From Gemmatimonadota bacterium (GTDB lineage: Bacteria; Gemmatimonadota; Gemmatimonadetes; Longimicrobiales; Gaopeijiaceae): DNA of 33,683 nt. The notes under the pieces were generated by a model, which saw only the letters and a list, made by a program, of their open reading frames with translations, did no database searches and had not been told where the DNA came from. Numbering within the stretch: position 1 is the stretch's first letter; every line of letters begins with the position of its first letter. Below are positions 9,115 through 17,030 of this stretch, in pieces. The translations under genes were made by a program, and so were the position numbers. The stretch covers positions 1 to 33,683 of the forward strand of contig VXLT01000272.1 of assembly GCA_009841475.1 (NCBI GenBank), in the 5' to 3' direction.

Positions 9115-9558
9115 TTGGAGGTCAACTATGAGTGGGACGTCAGCGTCGACGGCGACGAGCCCAGGCGGGTCGCCGAACAGTTCGAGTCCATATGTCTCGA
9201 GCATGGCGTGCCGATGGGCGTCGTCTTCAAGTTCCAGCTGGCACTTGACGAACTCCTGACCAACGTGGTTTCGTACGCGTTCGAGCCCCACACTCACGAT
9301 CCCGTAATCAAGGTAATGCTCCATCTCACCGACAACCGCATCACGGCCGTGATCAGGGACAACGGCCGAGCCTTCAACCCGCTGCTCGACGCGGCGGACC
9401 CCGATCTGGACCTCTCCGCCGAGGAGCGCAGTATCGGTGGCCTCGGCATTCATCTTACCAAGGCATTCGTAGACGAGCTCGAATACGAGCGACGAGACGG
9501 ATGGAACCACCTCAGCCTCGTGCAGCCAACGAAAGCGCACCTGGAGGAAAATGCATGA
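9115..9558 (+). CDS. RsbW/SpoIIAB-like serine kinase, anti-sigma factor type (HATPase_c_2)
   Basis: 147 residues. The GHKL ATP-binding motifs are an N box in LDELLTNVVSYAF, G1 as DNGRAFNP (the family usually has DxGxxFDP) and G2 as GGLGIHL. These small kinases phosphorylate a STAS partner and hold a sigma factor or another target. TTG 9115 is chosen because GGAGGAGG at 9101-9108 sits 6 bases before it and no better in-frame start exists. The stop overlaps the start of the STAS gene by 4 bases (ATGA), so the two are translationally coupled. The sigma factor or other output it controls is not in the window. Confidence 0.9.
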   Translation: MEVNYEWDVSVDGDEPRRVAEQFESICLEHGVPMGVVFKFQLALDELLTNVVSYAFEPHTHDPVIKVMLHLTDNRITAVIRDNGRAFNPLLDAADPDLDLSAEERSIGGLGIHLTKAFVDELEYERRDGWNHLSLVQPTKAHLEENA

Positions 9559-9893
9559 ACGTGGAAACCAGCTTCTCTGGAACCACCGCGGTCGCGACGG
9601 TAAGTGGTCGCGTTGACTCCGCCAACGCCAAGGACTTCGACCAGGAGTTGCGCTCAGTCATCGACAAGGGCGTCAGTGGACTGGTCGTCGACTGCAGCGG
9701 CCTCAAGTACATGAGCAGCGCCGGGCTGCGGGTCCTGCTGATCGCCATCAGGAAGACCAGCGCCGCCGGTGGCGGGTTGGCGCTGTGCAGAGTGCCCGAC
9801 CACATTCGCGAAGTCCTCGAGGTGAGCGGCTTCGTTCGCCTGACCAAGGTCTTCGATACGCTCGAACAGGCCCAGGCAAGCTTCTCCAACTAA
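9555..9893 (+). CDS. STAS-domain anti-anti-sigma factor (RsbV/SpoIIAA-like)
   Basis: 112 residues forming a single STAS domain. The conserved phosphorylatable serine lies in LKYMSSAGLRVLL (Ser54/55). When unphosphorylated, such proteins bind the kinase and release its target. GGAGG stands 8 bases before ATG 9555, which lies within the end of the kinase gene. Together with the divergent PP2C regulator this makes a complete partner-switching set: kinase, antagonist and phosphatase. A hairpin and T-run at 9907-9928 probably ends the operon. Confidence 0.92.
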   Translation: MNVETSFSGTTAVATVSGRVDSANAKDFDQELRSVIDKGVSGLVVDCSGLKYMSSAGLRVLLIAIRKTSAAGGGLALCRVPDHIREVLEVSGFVRLTKVFDTLEQAQASFSN

Positions 9894-9906
9894 CCCCCCC
9901 CGTGGT

Positions 9907-9928
9907 CGCAAGCCCCGTTTGCGGTTTT
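9907..9928 (+). terminator. Probable rho-independent terminator after the RsbW/RsbV-like operon
   Basis: CGCAAG at 9907-9912 pairs with TTTGCG at 9918-9923 (one G-U pair) around a 5-base loop, and is followed by GTTTT. The stem is short but sits 14 bases after the STAS stop. Confidence 0.5.
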
Positions 9929-10025
9929 CGGGCAGATGGGGGTGTTCACGGGCTCGCGGCCCCGGGGGTTGCGCCGGCAGCGCCGATGCAGCGCCTCCCG
10001 TGCAGCGGGGCCCAGATGCCTCGGA

Positions 10026-11081
10026 CTAGAAGAAGGTGAAGGCCTGGAACTTCAGCGACCAGTCTCTCCGGTCGCCCGAGCGGTAGAAGTCGAGGTTCAC
10101 GGCGATGCCATTGCGGCCCGCGGCATACACCATGAAACCGGGTGTGACCACCGCGCCCGTTACTTTATCCGGACCTTCGGCACCGGAATCCGCCCAGCTG
10201 ACACGGAGTAGCGGCTCGATACCCGCGAGTCCGGTCTCAGGCTCCAGTGCGCGGTACCAGAACGCCATTAGCTGGAGGGCGGAAAAGTTCGCGTCGTCAT
10301 TGAGTTTCCAGTTGCGCCCGCGCAGCCCGTTGACGATCACGTGCGGCCCCTGCCGCCAGGTGCCAAACTCGAACTCCGCGCCGAGAGCCGGCACATTCAT
10401 CGTCTCGCCCCGGGAGTTCAGGGTCTCGTCCAGGGCCAGGTAGCCGGACACACGGGTATTCTCCGCCAGATACGCCGACACCCTTCCGGAGATGGATTTG
10501 CTGGTGTTGACGTCCTTCCTGCCCAGCCCTTCGCCGTTCGTCACCGTAACCCGGTAGCCCAGGCGCCGCCCCGCGAGGCGCCCGGTCATCAGCACACCGG
10601 GTTCGTAGTTGTCGAGTCCCAGCGCCCCGGTGAACTGCCCGAAAGAGCAGACGCCGCCCACTCCGGGGCAGTGGTCGACACCAGTCACGCGGGCATTGCG
10701 CTCGATCACGGGGAGGTCCGAGTTCGCCACGAGCCAGAAGTAGGACATGCCCCGCTTGAACTGTCCGATCTGCACCTGAAAGGCGTCGGAGGGCTTCAGC
10801 TCCAGGTAGGCTTCCAGGACGGCCGAGCCCTGGGCGTCGAACTGGACGCGGCCGCCCACGCGGTCGCTCACGGAGCCGTCCATGGTCACCCAGGCTCTCC
10901 GCACGAAGAACGTTCCGGGCTGCCCCTCAACACTGGGCGCTTCGTACTGGACCTGCACTCGCCCACCCAGCACCAAGCTGGAACCGGTGCGCGCCCGGAT
11001 CTCCTGCGCCGCTACAGGCGCTGCACTCGCCGAAATGGCCGCAAGAATAAGGGCAAGTGTCGCAATCGATCGCTCTCTCAT
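10026..11081 (-). CDS. Outer-membrane porin, phosphate-selective OprO/OprP-like
   Basis: 351 residues with a Sec signal peptide ending near APVAAQ (about residue 26). The mature part is alternating beta-strand sequence with early LGGRVQVQYEA, FFVRRAWVTMDGSV and GGRVQFDAQG, which resemble the start of OprO/OprP-type barrels, and it ends in phenylalanine (FQAFTFF), the usual outer-membrane insertion signal. Two cysteines near residues 138-145 could form a loop disulphide. A GGGAG precedes the ATG. The gene is convergent with the STAS operon and divergent from the ammonium transporter. The specific substrate cannot be read from the sequence. Confidence 0.8.
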   Translation of the reverse strand: MRERSIATLALILAAISASAAPVAAQEIRARTGSSLVLGGRVQVQYEAPSVEGQPGTFFVRRAWVTMDGSVSDRVGGRVQFDAQGSAVLEAYLELKPSDAFQVQIGQFKRGMSYFWLVANSDLPVIERNARVTGVDHCPGVGGVCSFGQFTGALGLDNYEPGVLMTGRLAGRRLGYRVTVTNGEGLGRKDVNTSKSISGRVSAYLAENTRVSGYLALDETLNSRGETMNVPALGAEFEFGTWRQGPHVIVNGLRGRNWKLNDDANFSALQLMAFWYRALEPETGLAGIEPLLRVSWADSGAEGPDKVTGAVVTPGFMVYAAGRNGIAVNLDFYRSGDRRDWSLKFQAFTFF

Positions 11082-11426
11082 CCGGAGATCTCCCTTGTAG
11101 GGGGGTCGGTCTGTCTATGGCCCCGGGTGGCACTCGTGACGGATCAATCCACCATGGCCAGCTGCGGCACCCGCAAGGACACGGCCAAAGTGAAGGATGC
11201 GAGGCCCTTCGCGTCAAGTCCCCTGCCCACTGCGGCGCCCAATCGCCTACACCTTGCGTGGCCCCCCGGGACGCCACATTCTGATGTTCGTGATATTAGG
11301 CTCCGGCGGCCCCGGCCAGGTGTGGCGGACCCGCCGGTCCGGTTTGCCGACGAGATGCTGCAGCGCCGCCGATTGGTTCGCTGACAACTGGCCTGACACC
11401 ATTCCAACCCACCCACCGGAGTCACC
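11082..11426. promoter_or_regulatory. Intergenic region between porin and ammonium transporter genes
   Basis: 345 bases with no supportable gene. It must hold the divergent promoters. I looked for an NtrC/sigma-54 promoter (GG and GC elements 10 bases apart) ahead of the ammonium transporter and found none convincing. GC-rich inverted segments near 11325-11342 are not diagnostic. Confidence 0.35.
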
Positions 11427-12842
11427 ATGAAACCACAGAGTCGCCGCGACAGAGTCAACCACTCCCCGAACCGGTTCGGACGAGTCGCCTGGAGCATTCC
11501 GCTCGCACTGGCAGCCCTCGCGCTCTGGCCCGCGGGTGTTGCCGCCCAGGATGTCGCCGCCGAGACCGGCTTCGTCCTCAACACCTACTCCTTCCTGGTG
11601 TGGGGGGCGCTGGTCATGTGGATGTGCGCCGGCTTCACCATGCTGGAATCCGGGTCCGTCAGGTCGAAGAACGCGTCCATGATCTGCCTGAAGAACATCG
11701 GGCTCTACTCGATCGCCGGACTCGCCTTCTACTTCATCGGCTACGGGTTGATGTACACCGACGTGGGAGGAGGCGTCATCGGGAAGCTCAACCTCTTCTA
11801 CGGCCCGTCGGCCGACGAGATTGCGCTCCTTGACGGCAACGAGGGAGCGTTGGGCGCGGTGCTGGAAAACGGCTACTCGGTCACCTCGGACTGGTTCTTC
11901 CAGATGGTCTTCGTCGCCACCACGGCGTCGATCATCTCCGGGGCGCTGGCCGAGCGGGTCAACCTCTGGGCCTTCTTCGCCTTCACCGCGGTCCTCACCG
12001 GGGTGATCTACCCTGTCGTGGGCGCGTGGACCTGGGGAGAGGGCTGGCTCAACGTGATGGGCTTCCAGGACTTCGCCGGGTCGACGATCGTGCACTCGAC
12101 CGGAGGCTGGGCGGCCCTCGCGGGCCTGATCGTGGTCGGGCCGCGCTGGGGCAAGTTCCGCAAGGACGGCACCGTGAAGTCCACGCCGCCCTCCAACATC
12201 CCCGGCGTTACGCTCGGCGTCTTCATCCTCTGGCTCGGCTGGTTCGGGTTCAACGGGGGATCGGTGCTGGCCCTCGACGGAGCGGCCAATGCGGTTCTGA
12301 TGAGCAACGTGCTGGTCAACACCAACCTCGCCGCGGCGGCGGGAGTCGTCACGGCCATCCTGGTTTCAAAGCCGATTCTCGGCCGGATCGATCTCTTTGC
12401 GGGACTCAACGGAGCGATATCGGGACTCGTTGCCATCACCGCCGGACCCGACATCGTCGACGCCCGCATGGCGATCTTCATCGGCGCAATCGGGGCCTTG
12501 ATCTGCACCGCGGGCCTGAAGCTTCTGGAGTGGTTCCGGGTGGATGACGTGGTCGGCGCCGTGCCGGCTCACCTTTTCGCCGGAATCTGGGGCACCGTGG
12601 CCGTGAGCATCGCCGCCGGGGGCAACCTGGGCGTGCAGGCGCTCGGAATCGTCAGCATCGGCGCCTTCGTGTTCACCGTCTCGTGGGTCCTCTGGACCGT
12701 GCTGGACAAGACGATAGGGGCGCGCGTCTCCAGAGAGGTGGAGGAGCTGGGACAGGACGCGGCCGAGCTCGGGATCGATGCCTATCCCGAATTCGTGCTG
12801 ATGGTGGATCCGGACGACGGAAGCGACTTCCGCGACCTGTAG
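11427..12842 (+). CDS. amt: Ammonium transporter (Amt/MEP family)
   Basis: 471 residues with a predicted signal peptide (cleavage near VAAQ, residue 41) and 11 membrane helices. The pore features of Amt proteins are present: Asp215 and His223 in DFAGSTIVH, spaced as in E. coli AmtB, and the second pore histidine His382 in AHLFAGIWG. CAGFTMLESG and FGFNGGS are further family marks. Amt proteins conduct ammonium/ammonia across the inner membrane. No glnK (PII) gene is linked. Instead an ATP-grasp gene starts 10 bases after the stop, which ties ammonium uptake to an amidoligase-like gene cluster. The ATG follows a CGGAG. Confidence 0.93.
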   Translation: MKPQSRRDRVNHSPNRFGRVAWSIPLALAALALWPAGVAAQDVAAETGFVLNTYSFLVWGALVMWMCAGFTMLESGSVRSKNASMICLKNIGLYSIAGLAFYFIGYGLMYTDVGGGVIGKLNLFYGPSADEIALLDGNEGALGAVLENGYSVTSDWFFQMVFVATTASIISGALAERVNLWAFFAFTAVLTGVIYPVVGAWTWGEGWLNVMGFQDFAGSTIVHSTGGWAALAGLIVVGPRWGKFRKDGTVKSTPPSNIPGVTLGVFILWLGWFGFNGGSVLALDGAANAVLMSNVLVNTNLAAAAGVVTAILVSKPILGRIDLFAGLNGAISGLVAITAGPDIVDARMAIFIGAIGALICTAGLKLLEWFRVDDVVGAVPAHLFAGIWGTVAVSIAAGGNLGVQALGIVSIGAFVFTVSWVLWTVLDKTIGARVSREVEELGQDAAELGIDAYPEFVLMVDPDDGSDFRDL

Positions 12843-12852
12843 GCGCGAGCCG

Positions 12853-14376
12853 GTGCCCGACTCGATAGCCACGTCGCTTGACGAGCGCTTCGGCGAGCAG
12901 CCCCGGACCTGCAAGGCCGGGTCCGGGGCTTTCGCCCACTACGAGCTGGATCCGGGCATCTACGACGAGATGTTCCAGCGCGACGGCACGCCCCGGGAGG
13001 CATGCCACCGCCTGGCGGACACGTTGGCGCGGGCGTCACCGGACGACCTGGCCACACTGCAGGAGGGGGTGGCGCGTCGCTTCCTGCACGAGGGGATCAC
13101 GTTCACGGTGCTCGGCCGCGCCGAGATGTCCGAGCACATCATCCCGATCGACTGCGTTCCCCGGGTGCTGAGCGCGGAGGAGTGGGACCACGTCGACCGG
13201 GGCCTGAGGCAGCGGATCACCGCGCTCAACCTTTTCCTGGAGGACATCTACCACGAGGGCCGCTCGCTGCGCGACGGAGTGGTGCCCGCCGACCTGGTGC
13301 TGGGCTGCAGGCAATACCGGGTCCAGATGCGGGGACTCAAGGTCCCGCACGGCGCGTACGTGTCCGTGTGCGGCACCGACGTGGTGCGCACGCGCGACGG
13401 GTTCGCGGTCCTCGAGGACAATCTGCGGGTGCCTTCGGGCGTCTCCTACATGCTGGCGTGCAGGGCCGCGATGAAGCAGGCGTATCCGCGCATTTACCGC
13501 GCCCACGGAGTGCGCGAGGTTGCGCAGTACCCCCGGGACCTCTACTCCACGCTCGCCTCGCTGGGCTCCTGGAGGGGCGCTCCCCGGGTGGCCGTGCTGA
13601 CTCCCGGCCGCTACAACTCCGCGTACTACGAGCACGCCTTCCTGGCCGGGGAAATGGGGGCGGTCCTGGTCGAGGGCAAGGACCTGGTGGTGCACGACTC
13701 CGTCCTCTATGTGCGAACGGTGGCCGGACTCAAGCGGGTGGACGTGGTGTACCGCCGCATCGACGACGATTTCCTGGATCCGGTGACCTTCCGCGAGGAC
13801 TCCGTGCTGGGCGTTCCCGGGCTCTTCGAGGCCTACCGCGCGGGCAATGTGGTGATCGCCAACGCGCCGGGGACCGGGGTCGCCGACGACAAGGCGATCT
13901 ACGCCTTCGTGCCCGCGATCATTCGCTACTTCCTCGACGAGGAGCCGATCCTGGCCAACGTCGAAACGCACCTCTGCCGTGAGCCCGACGGGCTGGCGTA
14001 CACGATCGAGAACATCGAGGAGCTGGTGGTGAAGGAAGTGGGGGGATCGGGCGGGTATGGAATGCTGGTCGGGAGCCACGCATCGGCCTCGGAGCGCGAG
14101 GAATTCATCGCGCGGCTGCGGGCCGACCCCGCCAACTACATCTCCCAGCCGGTGCTTGCGCTCTCCCGGGCCGGCTGCTTCGTGGACGGGCGGCTCGAGC
14201 CGCGGCATGTGGACCTGCGTCCCTTCGTGCTGCGGGGCCGTGACGAGATCCGGATTGCCCCGGGCGGGCTCTGCCGGGTCGCACTGCGAAGGGGCGGACT
14301 GGTGGTGAATTCGAGCCAGGGCGGCGGATGCAAGGATCTGTGGATCCTGCGCGGAGACCGGGAGGGTGCGCGATGA
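12853..14376 (+). CDS. Circularly permuted ATP-grasp family protein (DUF404/DUF407)
   Basis: 507 residues matching the circularly permuted ATP-grasp type 2 family throughout. Recognisable segments include YDEMFQRDGTPR, LNLFLEDIYHEGRSLRDG, VLEDNLRVPSGVSYML, TPGRYNSAYYEHAFLA, VDVVYRRIDDDFLDP and VVKEVGGSGGYGML. Family members are predicted amide- or peptide-bond-forming ligases that use ATP; the substrate is not known. It starts with GTG 10 bases after the ammonium transporter. Its stop overlaps the alpha-E gene start (ATGA), and the transglutaminase gene follows. This trio is a recurrent cassette in bacteria, and the amt linkage is the unusual part. Confidence 0.92.
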   Translation: MPDSIATSLDERFGEQPRTCKAGSGAFAHYELDPGIYDEMFQRDGTPREACHRLADTLARASPDDLATLQEGVARRFLHEGITFTVLGRAEMSEHIIPIDCVPRVLSAEEWDHVDRGLRQRITALNLFLEDIYHEGRSLRDGVVPADLVLGCRQYRVQMRGLKVPHGAYVSVCGTDVVRTRDGFAVLEDNLRVPSGVSYMLACRAAMKQAYPRIYRAHGVREVAQYPRDLYSTLASLGSWRGAPRVAVLTPGRYNSAYYEHAFLAGEMGAVLVEGKDLVVHDSVLYVRTVAGLKRVDVVYRRIDDDFLDPVTFREDSVLGVPGLFEAYRAGNVVIANAPGTGVADDKAIYAFVPAIIRYFLDEEPILANVETHLCREPDGLAYTIENIEELVVKEVGGSGGYGMLVGSHASASEREEFIARLRADPANYISQPVLALSRAGCFVDGRLEPRHVDLRPFVLRGRDEIRIAPGGLCRVALRRGGLVVNSSQGGGCKDLWILRGDREGAR

Positions 14377-15371
14377 TGCTCGCCCGGGCCGCGGCCGACT
14401 TCTACTGGATGGGACGCTACCTCGAGCGCGCGGAGCAGATGGGCAGGCTGCTCGACCATCAGCTGACCCGGCTCGTCGACACGCCGGCCCGCGAACTCGC
14501 GCACAGCTGGCGGGTCCTGTACGACGTGGTGGGGCTCGCTACACCCTCCGTGCCCCACGATGCAGACGAGGCCGAGGCGTTTCTGATTGCCGACGCCTAC
14601 ACGCTTGCCGGGACTCTGGTCGAGGATGAGACTCAGCCGATTTCAATCGTGTCCTGCTGGGGACAGGCCCGGGACAACGCGAAACAGCTGCGTCCGTGGC
14701 TTCCGGTCCAGGTGTGGACCAGCCTTAACCAGGGATTCCTGTGGATCCACGAGACCGACCTTCCGGCCGCCTGGGCCGCGGGTCCCCCATCGCTCGTGCG
14801 CGAGGCGATCCGGCGCCTGCGCCTGATTGGCGGCGTGGCCCGGTCGACTATGGCCCGCGACGATGCCTGGCGGTTCATGGAGCTGGGGAGGCACGTCGAG
14901 CGTCTCCAGCACCAGACGGCTCTCTTGGAGAGCTGGGACCGGTTCGGCCCGTTGAGCGGGTCGAGCACCTCGGTCTGGTGGGCGGATCTGTTGCGAATCT
15001 GTTCCGCCCATGAGCTCTACTGCCGGGTCCGTTCGATGGTGGTGCGGCGGGGGTCCGTGCTCGCGTTCCTGATCCGCAATCCGGAACTGCCCCGATCTCT
15101 GCGCTTTGCGGTGCGCCGGATCGGGGAGCTGCTGGCGGACATCGACCCCGGCGGCGCGCGCCACCCCCTGGCGCCGCCCCATGCCATGGCGCTTCACCTC
15201 GCCGCCGCCGTCGAAATGAATCCCCATGGAGACGCGGGCATATGGCACGGCGAGGAAGAGTCCGGCCGCGGCCACTCGTTCGCTGACCTGCTGGGGGACA
15301 GCCTCACCCTGCACAATCTCACCATGGCGGCCTACGTGGACTATCCCGTGGAAACGGGGCTGCCGTCGTGA
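14373..15371 (+). CDS. Alpha-E domain protein (DUF403)
   Basis: 332 residues, largely alpha-helical. The N-terminal MMLARAAADFYWMGRYLERA is the family hallmark; later FLIRNPELPRSLRFAV and SVLAFL are also typical. Its biochemical role is not established, but it almost always lies between a permuted ATP-grasp gene and a transglutaminase-like gene and is thought to assist the ligase. GGGAGGG lies 6 bases before ATG 14373. The start overlaps the ATP-grasp stop and the stop overlaps the transglutaminase start (GTGA), so translation is coupled across the three genes. Confidence 0.9.
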   Translation: MMLARAAADFYWMGRYLERAEQMGRLLDHQLTRLVDTPARELAHSWRVLYDVVGLATPSVPHDADEAEAFLIADAYTLAGTLVEDETQPISIVSCWGQARDNAKQLRPWLPVQVWTSLNQGFLWIHETDLPAAWAAGPPSLVREAIRRLRLIGGVARSTMARDDAWRFMELGRHVERLQHQTALLESWDRFGPLSGSSTSVWWADLLRICSAHELYCRVRSMVVRRGSVLAFLIRNPELPRSLRFAVRRIGELLADIDPGGARHPLAPPHAMALHLAAAVEMNPHGDAGIWHGEEESGRGHSFADLLGDSLTLHNLTMAAYVDYPVETGLPS

Positions 15372-16351
15372 CCGCAGTCCACGAGGTGGAGCACGAACTG
15401 GTCTACGGGTACGATCAGCCCGTGCTGGGGTCCGTGATGACGCTCTTCGTCCGGCCGGGCGAGAGCGGCCGCCAGATCCTCGATGACTTCACGCTCGAGA
15501 CCTCTCCCGCGGGAACGGTGTCGGAGTTCGTCGACGGCTTCGGAAACCGCGGCCACTTCTTCACCCGCCACCGCCCCCACGGCGAACTCCGCATCGTTGC
15601 CCGGTCGCGCGTGAAGGTGGCGCGGCCCGTCACACATCCCAACGGTGAGGGCCCGTCCGCCCGCGCGGCGCCGGCCTTGAGCCCGAACGCGCCGGAACTG
15701 CAACTGATGCTCCGGTCGAGCCGTTTCGTCCAGCCCCGCTCCCCCGCACTGGCCCGGTTCCTTTCCACCCACGGGATCGAGCGGGAGGACGAGCTCCTGC
15801 GCAGCCTGCGAACGCTGGCATCCCGGCTCTTCGAGATCTTCCAGTACGCTCCCGGCGCCACCGCCGCCGATTCGCCCATCGACCGCATCCTCGAGACCGG
15901 ACAGGGGGTCTGCCAGGACTACACCCACGTGATGGCCTCGGTCGCGCGGCTCTGGGGAATCCCCGCGCGCTACGCGTCGGGGTACCTGGCGCCGGACAGC
16001 AGCAAGGGCGGCCCTGGGGAGAGCCACGCCTGGGTGGAGTGCTGGCTCGCCGAACTCGGATGGGTCGGCCTCGATCCGGCCAACGACTGCATCTGCGACG
16101 ACCGGCACGTCCGTGTGGCCGTCGGCCGGGACTACGCCGATGTCCCCCCGTCACGGGGAATCTTCTACGGATGTTCAACCTCCACGCTGGCCACCCGGGT
16201 GGCCGTCACGCGCGACGAACACGGGCGCCGGTCCGAAGCGCCCTTCGACTTCGCCGACAACTCCAGCCAAAGGAGCAAGAGACCATGCGATCCCATCACC
16301 AGCTCTTCAGCCCCCGCAGCTTCCTCTGGATCCCGGTTGCCCTGGGGTTAG
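15368..16351 (+). CDS. Transglutaminase-like cysteine peptidase/amidase family protein
   Basis: 327 residues. An N-terminal beta-rich region (about 1-100) precedes the transglutaminase core. The catalytic triad is visible: Cys182 in GVCQDYTH, His220 in ESHAWVE and Asp236 in GLDPAND. In this family context the enzyme is predicted to cleave or transfer the amide product of the ATP-grasp ligase. The start is a GTG overlapping the alpha-E stop. The last 22 residues are Ser/Pro-rich, unlike the family, and overlap the start and signal-peptide region of the next gene by 67 bases, so the C-terminus is probably an unimportant extension or the result of a lost stop codon. Confidence 0.88.
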   Translation: MTAVHEVEHELVYGYDQPVLGSVMTLFVRPGESGRQILDDFTLETSPAGTVSEFVDGFGNRGHFFTRHRPHGELRIVARSRVKVARPVTHPNGEGPSARAAPALSPNAPELQLMLRSSRFVQPRSPALARFLSTHGIEREDELLRSLRTLASRLFEIFQYAPGATAADSPIDRILETGQGVCQDYTHVMASVARLWGIPARYASGYLAPDSSKGGPGESHAWVECWLAELGWVGLDPANDCICDDRHVRVAVGRDYADVPPSRGIFYGCSTSTLATRVAVTRDEHGRRSEAPFDFADNSSQRSKRPCDPITSSSAPAASSGSRLPWG

Positions 16352-17013
16352 CGGCAGCCGCCCCGCCGGCCAGCGGCCAGTCCGCCTCGATCGGCGCCGA
16401 CGTGGTCAGCCGCTACGTCTGGCGCGGCGCCGACTTCGGCGAATCGATGGCGGTTCAGCCCGGACTGACCTTCGCACTTGGCAACCTCGAGGTGGGGGCG
16501 TGGGGATCCTACTCCATCTCTGCCTCCGGAGCGGGCGCGAACGAAAACGATCTGTGGGCGTCCTACACGGTCACCACGGACAACGGCGCTTCCTTCTCCC
16601 TCGGCTTCACCGACTACTACTTCCCTGCCCCGGACGCGGACGACGGGTTCCGGAATGCGGACGCCCATACGCTCGAGCTCTCCCTGGGATTCACCGGTCC
16701 GGAGAGCTTTCCGGTTTCACTCTACGCGGGCATGCTCGTGTATCACGTCGACGACGACAGCTCGATCTACCTCGAAGCGGGCCTTCCCGTCACCGCGGTG
16801 GAAGGCGTCGATCTGGGGCTGGTCGCGGGGATGACCGCCGGAGAGAGCGGGTTCTACGACACCGACGGCGCGGCGCTGATCAATCTGGGGATCTCCGCCG
16901 GCTCGGAGATCGAGATCACCGATTCGTTCGCGCTTCCGGTGAGCGTCTCGTGGATCGTGAATCCGGACGCGGACCGGTCGTTCCTGGTGTTCGGGGTGAG
17001 CCTGGCGCCGTAG
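16285..17013 (+). CDS. TorF-like putative outer-membrane porin (Gcw_chp/TIGR02001 family)
   Basis: 242 residues with a signal peptide ending near PPASGQ (about residue 32). The mature N-terminus SRYVWRGADFGESMAVQPG is the hallmark of the Gcw_chp/TIGR02001 family. The rest is amphipathic beta-strand sequence ending in FLVFGVSLAP. AAGGAG stands about 9 bases before ATG 16285, which lies inside the transglutaminase gene. In proteobacteria relatives are often linked to ammonium transporter/PII operons, so placement at the end of this amt operon fits an outer-membrane channel for the same nutrient. That link is inference. Confidence 0.8.
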   Translation: MRSHHQLFSPRSFLWIPVALGLAAAAPPASGQSASIGADVVSRYVWRGADFGESMAVQPGLTFALGNLEVGAWGSYSISASGAGANENDLWASYTVTTDNGASFSLGFTDYYFPAPDADDGFRNADAHTLELSLGFTGPESFPVSLYAGMLVYHVDDDSSIYLEAGLPVTAVEGVDLGLVAGMTAGESGFYDTDGAALINLGISAGSEIEITDSFALPVSVSWIVNPDADRSFLVFGVSLAP

Positions 17014-17030
17014 GCGGCGTTCGGTCGCGG

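Noticed and set aside
11082-11426. Sigma-54/NtrC promoter for the ammonium transporter
   Set aside because: A TGGCAC at about 11129 has no matching GC element at the required spacing, and no NtrC-type dyad is seen.
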